Source: JBJENW01 sp051880395 (GTDB lineage: Bacteria > Bacillota > Clostridia > Lachnospirales > Lachnospiraceae). Taken from it: a stretch of 38,748 nt of DNA. Below, piece by piece: positions 1-7,751 of this stretch. Positions within the stretch are counted from its first letter, which is position 1; the number at the start of each line of letters is the position of its first letter. The stretch is from assembly GCA_051880395.1 (NCBI GenBank), contig JBJENW010000335.1, forward strand, positions 1-38,748, given 5' to 3'. The translations under genes were made by a program, and so were the position numbers. The notes under the pieces are model-generated. The model saw only the letters and a program-made list of their open reading frames with translations, searched no databases and was not told the DNA's origin.

Positions 1-23
1 TAAAAAATAGGCACTACACTAAT

Positions 24-152
24 TCAAAATGTCCTTGACAAAGGGTACAGTTTATACTGCCGTTCCTCTCTACAACGAATTTTTCCTTCCTCCTTTTCTC
101 CCAAATAATCAAATACTATTTCGCCGTTCCTTTTTTTTGACATATCCATCAT
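24..152 (-). CDS. possible small protein, 42 residues, unrecognised
   Basis: A short frame begins with two ATG codons (147-152) behind a strong ribosome binding site, AGGAGG, six bases upstream, and ends at TGA 24-26. The product is highly charged (rich in K, R and E), with no membrane segment or signal peptide, and matches no family I know. The strong Shine-Dalgarno sequence is the only positive evidence. The surrounding 353 bases to the left of the first clear gene are otherwise AT-rich and show nothing else I can support. Confidence 0.35.
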   Translation of the reverse strand: MMDMSKKRNGEIVFDYLGEKEEGKIRCREERQYKLYPLSRTF

Positions 153-353
153 ACAATTCCTCCTATCGCAATACCTTTCAATCTCAGCTATTTTCATTAT
201 TCAAAAAAGCCCAATAGCTTTATCGACACATTCCTTTTCTCTTTTTACACAAAAAAAATTCATTATCACTATTTCTATCTCGCATTAATCTTATCCACAA
301 CCACACAAACTTCGGGTCCCAGCACGTAAGAGCCGATTGCAGCCGATTATTAT

Positions 354-875
354 CTATACAGAATTCATCTGTTTTTTCCGTTTTTCCCACTCTTCCTCTT
401 CTAGCCGGTCTATGATATTCTTCTCATTCGGTAAAAAATGATATTTCCCATTTCCCTTATAAATCTTAACCCCCGCTTCCCTCAAAATCTGAAGATCTCT
501 CTGTCTGGTTCGTGCAGACTCGTACCAAAACATCGTTCTCCATTCTTTCACCCCTATCATGCCGCTTGTATCGAACCATCGCGGCAGCTCGTCCATCTTT
601 TTTCTTAAACAGATCAAGCGTGTCAACTGTCTCAAATGTTTCTCGTAAATCGTTCGCGGTTGGTCGTTTATATGTTCTTCAAAAATCGGAATTGTATTTT
701 TTTCTAATAATTCTTCGGCACGCTTTTCGCAGAGTTCCATTTCTTTTTTGTATTTGAAGTAGGTTCTCTCTGAAATATCTAGCTGTATTCCATAATCTTC
801 CGGACCCATGTAACCTTCATATCGCAAGCGTTCAAATAAAATCATCTGCTTTGTTATTTTTCTTACTTTTTCCAT
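354..875 (-). CDS. hypothetical protein with a helix-turn-helix-like segment
   Basis: A 173-residue, strongly charged soluble protein. I chose the ATG at 873-875, behind AAGGGG eight bases upstream, over the start 16 codons earlier, which would add an arginine-rich tail with no ribosome binding site. The N-terminal part contains 'ISERTYFKYKKEM', which resembles a winged-helix recognition segment. Residues around 120-150 ('TRQRDLQILREAGVKIYKG') resemble the wing region of HTH/WYL regulators ('R-D-hxxLxxAGhxIy'). A DNA-binding role is therefore a reasonable inference, but no WYL or other effector domain follows. It stands alone in this orientation, next to a degraded Rpn-type gene, and may belong to the same accessory region. 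Confidence 0.6.
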   Translation of the reverse strand: MEKVRKITKQMILFERLRYEGYMGPEDYGIQLDISERTYFKYKKEMELCEKRAEELLEKNTIPIFEEHINDQPRTIYEKHLRQLTRLICLRKKMDELPRWFDTSGMIGVKEWRTMFWYESARTRQRDLQILREAGVKIYKGNGKYHFLPNEKNIIDRLEEEEWEKRKKQMNSV

Positions 876-939
876 CGCATACGCCCCTTTTCTTCTTCTG
901 TATTGTAAATATCGACAAAACAAATAAATCTCTTACTAC

Positions 940-970
940 AAAATCTTCTCAAAAAATGCATACGAAAAAA
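940..970. repeat. 31-bp dispersed repeat, copy 1
   Basis: Thirty-one bases beginning AAAATCTTCTC and containing ATGCATACG are repeated exactly, in the same orientation, at 11777-11807, nearly 11 kb away. This copy lies just before the truncated Rpn-type gene. Confidence 0.7.
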
Positions 971-1010
971 ATACTTGCCAACCGCAACCAATCTCTGTAT
1001 AATAGCAGTG

Positions 1011-1373
1011 TTTGTATCATTTCTTGAGCACAAGGCAGTGGACGAAGCCGTAAAACGTGCGGAACACGGTCCGTGTCTGGGAGAATTTTTCAGAAAGAAC
1101 CGAGCGGAGGTGAGCCATATGGTATTAACAGAATTCGATGAGGAAGCATTTGCAAAGACTATGCGGGAAGAAGGAATCGAAGAAAGCGAAGAAAAAAAGA
1201 TAATCAAGCAAGTCTGCCAAAACATGCTAAAAGGAAGAAGTATTTCGGATATGGCCGATTTTCTGGGAGAAGATGAAACAGAAATCGCCAGAATCTACGA
1301 GATTGCAAAAGAACAACTGCCGGAATACGATGTAGATGATATTTTTCGAAAATTAAATACACCACATTTCTAA
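1011..1373 (+). pseudogene. 3' remnant of an Rpn / PD-(D/E)XK nuclease family transposase gene
   Basis: The encoded peptide contains 'VDEAVKRA..GEFFRKNRAEV..MVLTEFDEEAF', which is the characteristic C-terminal third of Rpn-type (YhgA-like, transposase_31) recombination-promoting nucleases, followed by a charged tail with a helix-turn-helix-like end. Family members are usually 250-330 residues and carry the catalytic PD-(D/E)XK core in the N-terminal two thirds, which is absent here. The upstream end runs straight into unrelated AT-rich sequence bearing the 31-bp repeat, so the gene is 5'-truncated. An ATG at 1119 behind CGGAGG could still express the tail alone, without nuclease activity. Confidence 0.7.
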
Positions 1374-1450
1374 AAACAGAATGATTCCGTTGGCAGATAC
1401 GATGTGAAGGCAGGCAGCTGCCAAAAAGATAACGTTTGGATAGAAAAACA

Positions 1451-1483
1451 GACCCGACAGAGCAGCTTCTTCTCTGTCGGGTC
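1451..1483 (-). terminator. intrinsic terminator of the nuclease array
   Basis: A perfect 12-bp GC-rich stem (GACCCGACAGAG with its complement) and a nine-base loop. It is followed on the minus strand by TGTTTTTC. It lies 38 bases past the stop codon of the last array gene and can also stop rightward transcripts from the Rpn remnant. Confidence 0.85.
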
Positions 1484-1526
1484 TATTTTGTTCCACATTT
1501 TTTCGGCAGCAAACTTTGTAGTTACA
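1481..1526. repeat. 46-bp direct repeat, left copy
   Basis: Forty-six bases, 44 identical to 6493-6538 in the same orientation. This copy starts in the terminator arm and ends over the stop codon of the last array gene. The pair brackets the three tandem genes. Confidence 0.85.
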
Positions 1527-3099
1527 TCATCCACTCCTCTATGACACAGGTATGATGCTTCTTCTCTTCCCCTTCTGCGTCATAGTTAATCCCAACCAGA
1601 AGAATCTTATCCCCATATCCCGACAATGCTCCCTGATATCTCTTTTCCTTAATCTGCCGAATGGCGGTATCTGCGGACTGATTGTATTTCAGTTCCACCA
1701 CCATCGCCGGTCTCCATCCCGCATTGGCTCTTGGTTTGAATATAAAGTCTGCATACCCTTTGCCGGCTGGGTGCTCACGGATGATGTCATAATAGGCCGG
1801 GGCAGTAAAGTATGCCATGGTAAGAACACAGCTTAAGGAATTCTCATCATTGTAGGTTAAGACTGACGTATAGGTCTCGTGTGCCAGTTCAATGATTTCT
1901 GCAACTTTCTCTGCATTTTTATCTATGGTTGCCATAAGTAATTCATCACATCTTGATATCGCCCTTGAGATTTCACTCCACTCACCTGTCTTTAGCGCCA
2001 TCTGAAATGATTTTGCAACCTCGTAGTTTGGAATATATGCACTCTTTCTATCTGCATCATATCCAAGATATCCCAAATGGATCAGCGCAGTTAATGCATC
2101 ATCTTTCGAATGTATTTCGAACAGATCATTTTGGAAAGCATCCGTCTCAACCATGACTTTTCCACCGGCAAGCATGGTCATAACATCGTCTTTTAGTCCT
2201 TCATAATTCATGGTAATAAATGTGTTAATGGAGGCAAAGGATGATGTATTTTTCCAGTAAGAATCAAAATCTCTATCCATCATGGATTGAACCACCGAAT
2301 TCGGATTATACATATGTTTTCCATCAATCAGATATCCATTGTACCATGCCTTAGCAGATTCAAAATCCATATCATATTCCTTACAAAGTTCTCTTACTTC
2401 CTCTTCTGTAAATCCATAATACTCTGTGATTGGCTTTGATTTTAACATGGTATATTCCCTGAAATTATTCAGTGCCGATTCATCCTGAATCTTCTTAATC
2501 GGCAAAATTCCCGTAATATATGCCAATGCCAGGAAAGATTTTGACTCTTCTGACTTAAATAGGGAGTGAAGGAATTGCAGATATTTATGCACTAATTCTT
2601 TATCATTACTGTTTCGGATGACACAATCCCATTCGTCGATAATAATAACGAAAGGAATATTTGAAATCCGATAAACATTCATAAGTACTGAATGAATCAT
2701 TTTCGAATAATCTATCTTATCTTCATATACTTCCCGTATTTCATCGCAGATATATTCCACAATCTTCTCCACAATATTATCCTTATAGTAGTCCCAAAAC
2801 GAGGATATATCAAGATGAATCACATTATACTTATTCATATACTTCTTAAAATCACTACTTTCCGCAATCTTAGTACCCTCAAAGAGCTTCGTGGAATCGC
2901 ATCCAAGGCTGTAATATGCATCGATCATTCCCGCCGCATGGGATTTTCCAAAACGTCTGGCATGGCTTAGTGCAATGCAGTTTTTCGGCGTTCCTACGGA
3001 TTCATTCAAGTACTCCAATAATCCTGTTTTATCTATATAAATTTTATAATTTCTATCTTTTCTAAAACTTTCATTGCTTGGATTAAAATATACGCCCAT
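1522..3099 (-). CDS. AAA-ATPase / PD-(D/E)XK nuclease family protein, array copy 1 (last in transcript)
   Basis: A 525-residue protein of the AAA-ATPase-like plus DUF1703/PDDEXK_9 family. The N-terminal half is a P-loop ATPase with a degenerate Walker A, 'ARRFGKS' (residues 47-53), and Walker B 'VIIIDEWD' (about 151-158). The C-terminal nuclease-like domain keeps 'GKGYADF', 'VVELKYN' and 'QIKEKRY', which supply the D...ExK and Q residues of PD-(D/E)XK enzymes. I start it at ATG 3097-3099, behind GGAGG eight bases upstream and aligned with the N-terminus of the separate fourth copy (M-G-x-x-NP). The gene lies 29 bases after copy 2. Its middle segment matches copy 3 and its C-terminus matches copy 2. 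The cellular role of this family is not established; defence and mobile-element roles are guesses. Confidence 0.9.
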   Translation of the reverse strand: MGVYFNPSNESFRKDRNYKIYIDKTGLLEYLNESVGTPKNCIALSHARRFGKSHAAGMIDAYYSLGCDSTKLFEGTKIAESSDFKKYMNKYNVIHLDISSFWDYYKDNIVEKIVEYICDEIREVYEDKIDYSKMIHSVLMNVYRISNIPFVIIIDEWDCVIRNSNDKELVHKYLQFLHSLFKSEESKSFLALAYITGILPIKKIQDESALNNFREYTMLKSKPITEYYGFTEEEVRELCKEYDMDFESAKAWYNGYLIDGKHMYNPNSVVQSMMDRDFDSYWKNTSSFASINTFITMNYEGLKDDVMTMLAGGKVMVETDAFQNDLFEIHSKDDALTALIHLGYLGYDADRKSAYIPNYEVAKSFQMALKTGEWSEISRAISRCDELLMATIDKNAEKVAEIIELAHETYTSVLTYNDENSLSCVLTMAYFTAPAYYDIIREHPAGKGYADFIFKPRANAGWRPAMVVELKYNQSADTAIRQIKEKRYQGALSGYGDKILLVGINYDAEGEEKKHHTCVIEEWMM

Positions 3100-3128
3100 A
3101 CTTTTTACCTCCAACTTAAAATCCGCTC

Positions 3129-4706
3129 TTATTCCATCCATTCCTCTATGACACAGGTATGATGCTTCTTATCTTCCCCTTCTGCGTCATAGTTAATTCC
3201 AACCAGAAGAATCTTATCCCCATATCCCGACAATGCTCCCTGATATCTCTTTTCCTTGATCTGCCGAATGGCGGTATCTGCGGACTGATTGTATTTCAGT
3301 TCCACCACCATCGCCGGTCTCCATCCTGCATTGGCTCTTGGTTTGAATATAAAGTCTGCATACCCTTTGCCGGCTGGGTGCTCACGGATGATGTCATAAT
3401 ATGCCGGGGCAGTAAAATATGCCATGGTAAGAACGCCGCTTAGGGAATTCTCATCGTTGTAGGTTAAAACCGATGTGTAGGTTTCGTGTGCCAGTTCAAT
3501 TAATTCAGCCACTCTGTCTGCATTGCCATCAATGGTTTCATCTAACAATTCATCACAAATCGATATTGCCTTTGCGATCTCTTTCCATTCACCTGTCTGT
3601 AAGGCTGCCTCAAAGGCAGTTGCAACCTCATAGTTCGGAATAAATGCGCTCTTTCTATCTGCATCATATCCAAGATATCCCAAATGGATCAATGCTGTTA
3701 ATGCCTCATCTTTTGATGACACTGTGGAAAAATCATTTTGAAAGGTATTTGTATTCACCCTGACTTTCCCTCCTGCGAGCATTTTCATAACATCATCTTT
3801 TAGTCCTGCATAGTTCATGGTAATATACGTATTAATAGAAGCAAAGGACGATGTATTTCTCCAGTAGGAATCAAATTTATGTCTGTCCATAGCCATAGAC
3901 ACAGAATTCGGATTATACATATGCTTCCCATCAATCAGATACCCATTGTACCAGGCCTTCGTTGACTCAAAATCCATATCATATTCCTTACAAAGTTCTC
4001 TTACTTCTTCCTCGGTAAATCCATAATACTCTGTGATCGGATAAGAATCCAGCATGGTATATTCCCTGAAATTATTCAGTGCCGATTCATCCTGAATCTT
4101 CTTAATCGGCAAAATTCCTGTAATATATGCCAATGCCAGGAAGGATTTTGACTCTTCTGACTTGAATAAGGAGTGAAGGAATTGCAGATATTTATGCACT
4201 AATTCTTTATCATGACTGTTTCGGATGACGCAATCCCATTCATCAATGATGATGACGAAAGGATTATTGGTTTTTTGATAAATTTCCATTAACACATAAC
4301 TGATATTGTCCTGATCATCAAGCTCATCTCCAAAGGATTTTTTTAAATCTTTATATATATATTCCACGATCTTCTCTACAATATTATCCTTATAGAAGTC
4401 CCAAAACGAGGATATATCAAGATGAATCACATTATACTTGTTCATATACTTCTTAAAATCACTACTTTCCGCAATCTTGGTATCCTCAAAGAGCTTCGTG
4501 GAATCGCATCCAAGGCTGTAATATGCATCGATCATTCCTGCCGCATGGGATTTACCAAAACGTCTGGCATGGCTTAATGCGATACAGTTCTCTTCTGTGG
4601 ATAATCTTTTATTCAGATATTTAATCAAACCAGTTTTATCAACAAAAATCTGGCTGTTTCTTGCCCGAGTAAAACTTTCATTACTTGGATTAAAATATAC
4701 ACCCAT
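3129..4706 (-). CDS. AAA-ATPase / PD-(D/E)XK nuclease family protein, array copy 2 (middle)
   Basis: Same architecture and exact length (525 residues) as its neighbours: ATPase motifs 'ARRFGKS' and 'VIIIDEWD', nuclease D451, 'VVELK' ending at K471 and Q482. Start ATG 4704-4706 behind GGAGG. It is set apart by residues about 118-147, where it has a unique sequence ('KDLKKSFGDELDDQDN' and onward), while copies 1 and 3 share another version. Its N-terminal 115 residues are nearly identical to copy 3, including at the DNA level. Its C-terminal 90 residues are nearly identical to copy 1. This three-way pattern indicates recombination or gene conversion between copies. It is cotranscribed with copies 3 and 1. 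Confidence 0.9.
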   Translation of the reverse strand: MGVYFNPSNESFTRARNSQIFVDKTGLIKYLNKRLSTEENCIALSHARRFGKSHAAGMIDAYYSLGCDSTKLFEDTKIAESSDFKKYMNKYNVIHLDISSFWDFYKDNIVEKIVEYIYKDLKKSFGDELDDQDNISYVLMEIYQKTNNPFVIIIDEWDCVIRNSHDKELVHKYLQFLHSLFKSEESKSFLALAYITGILPIKKIQDESALNNFREYTMLDSYPITEYYGFTEEEVRELCKEYDMDFESTKAWYNGYLIDGKHMYNPNSVSMAMDRHKFDSYWRNTSSFASINTYITMNYAGLKDDVMKMLAGGKVRVNTNTFQNDFSTVSSKDEALTALIHLGYLGYDADRKSAFIPNYEVATAFEAALQTGEWKEIAKAISICDELLDETIDGNADRVAELIELAHETYTSVLTYNDENSLSGVLTMAYFTAPAYYDIIREHPAGKGYADFIFKPRANAGWRPAMVVELKYNQSADTAIRQIKEKRYQGALSGYGDKILLVGINYDAEGEDKKHHTCVIEEWME

Positions 4707-4735
4707 ATCTTTTACCTCCAACTTAAAATCTGCTC

Positions 4736-6313
4736 TTATTCCATCCATTCCTCAATCACGCAAGTATGATGCTTCTTGTCTTCCCCTTCTGCGTCATAAT
4801 TAATCCCAACCAGAAGAATCTTATCACCATATCCGGATAAGGCTCCCTGATATCTCTTTTCCTTAATTTGCTGAATTGCTGTGTCAGCCGATTTGTTATA
4901 CTTTAACTCCACTACCATAGCCGGTCTTTTCCCTGCATTTGCTCTTGGGATAAACACAAAGTCTGCAAAACCTTTTCCGGCCGGCATCTCCCGAATGACA
5001 TTATAATATCCCGGTGCGGTAAAATAAGCCATTGTAAGTACACAGCTTAGTGAATTTTCATCATTATATTTCAAAACGGAAGTATAGGTATCGTGGGCAA
5101 GCTCAATCAGTTCTGCCACTTTTTCTTCATCACCCGAAATGGTCGCTCTAAGCAGTTCATCGCATCTTGATATTGATTTTGCAATCTCCGTCCAGCTTCC
5201 TATATTCAGTGCTGCCTGATATGCCTTTGCCACTTCATAATTAGGAATATATGCACATCCCTCTTCATAGTCATATCCCAAATATCCCAAATGAATCAAA
5301 GCGGTGAGTGTATCATCCTTTGAAGCTATTGTGGATAAATCATTTTGAAACGTATCGGTATTTACCAGTACTTTACCACCGGCAAGCATGGTCATAATAT
5401 CATCCTTTAGTCCTGCATAGTTCATGGTAATATACGTATTAATGGAGGCAAAGGAGGATGTGTTTTTCCAGTAGGAATCAAATTTATGTCTGTCCATAGC
5501 CATAGACACAGAATTCGGATTATACATATGCTTCCCATCAATCAGATACCCATTGTACCAGGCCTTCGTTGACTCAAAATCCATATCATATTCCTTACAA
5601 AGTTCTCTTACTTCTTCCTCGGTAAATCCATAATACTCTGTGATCGGATAAGAATCCAGCATGGTATATTCCCTGAAATTATTCAGTGCCGATTCATCCT
5701 GAATCTTCTTAATCGGCAAAATTCCCGTAATATATGCCAATGCCAGGAAGGATTTTGACTCTTCTGACTTGAATAAGGAGTGAAGGAATTGCAGATATTT
5801 ATGCACTAATTCTTTATCATGACTGTTTCGGATGACGCAATCCCACTCATCAATGATAATAACGAAAGGAACATGTGAAATCCGATAAACATGCATAAAT
5901 ACGGAATGAATCATTTTTGAATAATCTATCTTATCTTCATATACTTCCTGTATTTCATCGCAGATATATTCCACAATCTTCTCTACAATATTATCCTTAT
6001 AGTAGTCCCAAAACGAGGATATATCAAGATGAATCACATTATACTTATTCATATACTTCTTAAAATCACTACTTTCAGCAATCTTAGTATCCTCAAAGAG
6101 CTTCGTGGAATCGCATCCAAGGCTGTAATATGCATCGATCATTCCTGCCGCATGGGATTTACCAAAACGTCTGGCATGGCTTAATGCGATACAGTTCTCT
6201 TCTGTGGATAATCTTTTATTCAGATATTTAATCAAACCAGTTTTATCAACAAAAATCTGGCTGTTTCTTGCCCGAGTAAAACTTTCATTACTTGGATTAA
6301 AATATACGCCCAT
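4736..6313 (-). CDS. AAA-ATPase / PD-(D/E)XK nuclease family protein, array copy 3 (first in transcript)
   Basis: First gene of the tandem operon, 525 residues, with the same ATPase ('ARRFGKS', 'VIIIDEWD') and nuclease ('GKGFADF', 'VVELKYN', 'QIKEKRY') signatures. Start ATG 6311-6313 behind TTGGAGG. The C-terminal region, from about residue 345, is the most diverged of the three. For example it has 'DYEEGCAYIPN' where the others have 'DADRKSA'. Immediately upstream of its ribosome binding site is a perfect 12-bp hairpin followed by six T residues, a terminator-like structure that would have to be passed or bypassed for expression from further upstream. Confidence 0.9.
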   Translation of the reverse strand: MGVYFNPSNESFTRARNSQIFVDKTGLIKYLNKRLSTEENCIALSHARRFGKSHAAGMIDAYYSLGCDSTKLFEDTKIAESSDFKKYMNKYNVIHLDISSFWDYYKDNIVEKIVEYICDEIQEVYEDKIDYSKMIHSVFMHVYRISHVPFVIIIDEWDCVIRNSHDKELVHKYLQFLHSLFKSEESKSFLALAYITGILPIKKIQDESALNNFREYTMLDSYPITEYYGFTEEEVRELCKEYDMDFESTKAWYNGYLIDGKHMYNPNSVSMAMDRHKFDSYWKNTSSFASINTYITMNYAGLKDDIMTMLAGGKVLVNTDTFQNDLSTIASKDDTLTALIHLGYLGYDYEEGCAYIPNYEVAKAYQAALNIGSWTEIAKSISRCDELLRATISGDEEKVAELIELAHDTYTSVLKYNDENSLSCVLTMAYFTAPGYYNVIREMPAGKGFADFVFIPRANAGKRPAMVVELKYNKSADTAIQQIKEKRYQGALSGYGDKILLVGINYDAEGEDKKHHTCVIEEWME

Positions 6314-6333
6314 ACCTTTTACCTCCAACAAAA

Positions 6334-6369
6334 AATCCGCTATACAAACTACCATTAGTATAGCGGATT
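6334..6369 (-). promoter_or_regulatory. terminator-like hairpin abutting the ribosome binding site of array copy 3
   Basis: AATCCGCTATAC pairs perfectly with GTATAGCGGATT across a 12-base loop. On the minus strand the stem is followed by T6, then G-TTGGAGG and the ATG. It may be the terminator of a lost upstream gene or an attenuator. The right half of the stem (AGCGGATTTT) recurs before the GGAGG of copy 1, and a one-base variant precedes copy 2, so the duplication unit began inside it. Confidence 0.7.
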
Positions 6370-6590
6370 CAGCGTTGATTTACAATCGTTTTCCGAAGCT
6401 TTCAATCTCCTCCATCCTCATGGGGCTTTTCGTGCAAAGCCCGACATTACGGTTTCCTGTCTTTGTCATCAACACTTCTTTCTCTGAATATCGTCTGTTT
6501 TGTTCCACATTTTTTCGACAGCAAACTTTGTAGTTACAACAGAAGCATTTTTTCACGGATGTTACTCTTCCAGTACGAACCGTGTGTAAC
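6370..6590. other. spacer between nuclease array and ABC exporter
   Basis: No clear gene. It holds the right 46-bp repeat, a small hairpin (GGGCTTT/AAAGCCC, about 6423-6442) and a 29-codon minus-strand frame (6380-6469, ATG with a weak ribosome binding site) that ends 11 bases before the hairpin at 6334-6369. I cannot support this frame as a real protein. Confidence 0.5.
6493..6538. repeat. 46-bp direct repeat, right copy
   Basis: Matches 1481-1526 with two mismatches, then diverges at once. No further nuclease-gene sequence continues beyond it, so it is not simply the end of a fourth tandem copy. Confidence 0.85.
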
Positions 6591-7751
6591 TTATGCGTTT
6601 CTCTTTCTCTTAGTGGAAATGAAAACCAGTGTAATCGCAAAAATTGCAAGCGCATAACAAACGATCAGACCGGTCTGGCTCAGTATGGAATTTCGTAATT
6701 CTGATGACATCCTGCTCATTTCCCCGATCTGTTCATTGTTTTTTACGTACCAGTACGTTGGGAAAAATCTTGCTACTTTTTCTACTCCCTTTCCGAAGAA
6801 TTCCTGTGGCACAAACACACCGCCAAAGAAACATAACGCAAGACCAACAATATTTACAATGCCATTCACACTTTCTTTATTTTTTGCTGCCATTCCCGTT
6901 AAAAATGCAACACTTAAACTGAATAACAGCATGGCAAACATATTTAACATAAAATACGGTAACCGCTTATCCGTTAAAATAGTGCCTTTTGATAGAATAA
7001 AATCAACAATCAGAACACAGACAAACAATATCGCACCAAACACGAAAATCCCTGCCGTTGTTCCGGCAACCCGTTCTTTTAGCGTGGTTGCACTGCATTC
7101 CGTACGGTCTTTGATTTCCTTTTCGTTCATTTTTAACAATACGGTTCCCACTCCGACGATTGCTACTGATAGAAACAGATACGGTACCAGAAGGAAGAAT
7201 TTCGTATTGACATCGCCCTGTTTCTTATTCACAAAAGAAGCCATTTTTACATCGGCTTCATTTTCTTTTAATCCTTCCAGCATCTGCTGCGCTTCGGCAA
7301 CCGAATAGCCGGATGCAATCAGACCGGTCAGCTTAGAAAGATACATATCAAGTTCCGATTCAAAGTACGATGCTTCAAAATATCCGGGAACTTTCATACA
7401 GGACAGTTCTTTTGGCGTTTTTGTACTTAAACTTTCCTCAAAACCTTTTGGAATGACCAGCACATAGTCTGTCTTTCTCCAGTAAAGTTCCTCCATGATT
7501 GTTTTTTTGTTATCTTTCATTTTCTTAAACGTATGACTCGCACCAAAGTAATCCTTCAGTGACTCTGTCATCGTCCCGGTATCGTGGTCAACGATGCCAA
7601 TGGTGAGTTTTTCTGCGCTGAAGCTGGTGTTTTCATCGCTTTTTTGAGCCTGCACCAAAATTATGGCAATCGCCATAAATACACCGAGATAAATGGATAT
7701 TACACCTATATATTTTTTCATAATTGTAAAATAGGTTTTAAATATTTGCAT
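6591..7751 (-). CDS. ABC-2 type exporter permease
   Basis: A 386-residue membrane protein: one N-terminal transmembrane segment ('IGVISIYLGVFMAIAIIL'), an extracytoplasmic domain of about 160 residues, then five hydrophobic segments from about residue 180 to the end. This is the ABC-2 (YhgE/Pip-like) permease layout. It overlaps the stop of the upstream permease gene by 14 bases and has its own ribosome binding site (AAGGAGG), so the pair is translated as a coupled unit with the ATPase gene. It probably forms a heterodimeric export channel with the neighbouring permease. The substrate is unknown; bacteriocins, antibiotics or lipids are typical for exporters paired with this kind of two-component system. 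Confidence 0.85.
   Translation of the reverse strand: MQIFKTYFTIMKKYIGVISIYLGVFMAIAIILVQAQKSDENTSFSAEKLTIGIVDHDTGTMTESLKDYFGASHTFKKMKDNKKTIMEELYWRKTDYVLVIPKGFEESLSTKTPKELSCMKVPGYFEASYFESELDMYLSKLTGLIASGYSVAEAQQMLEGLKENEADVKMASFVNKKQGDVNTKFFLLVPYLFLSVAIVGVGTVLLKMNEKEIKDRTECSATTLKERVAGTTAGIFVFGAILFVCVLIVDFILSKGTILTDKRLPYFMLNMFAMLLFSLSVAFLTGMAAKNKESVNGIVNIVGLALCFFGGVFVPQEFFGKGVEKVARFFPTYWYVKNNEQIGEMSRMSSELRNSILSQTGLIVCYALAIFAITLVFISTKRKRNA

Noticed and set aside
3100..3141. Starts of the array genes 14 codons upstream, giving 539-residue proteins overlapping the previous gene
   Set aside because: The upstream ATG is part of the previous gene's end and lacks a ribosome binding site, while the internal ATG has GGAGG eight bases away and matches the N-terminus of the distant fourth copy.
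6380..6469. 29-residue protein upstream of the nuclease array
   Set aside because: Weak ribosome binding site, no recognisable family, contains a small hairpin; coding cannot be supported.
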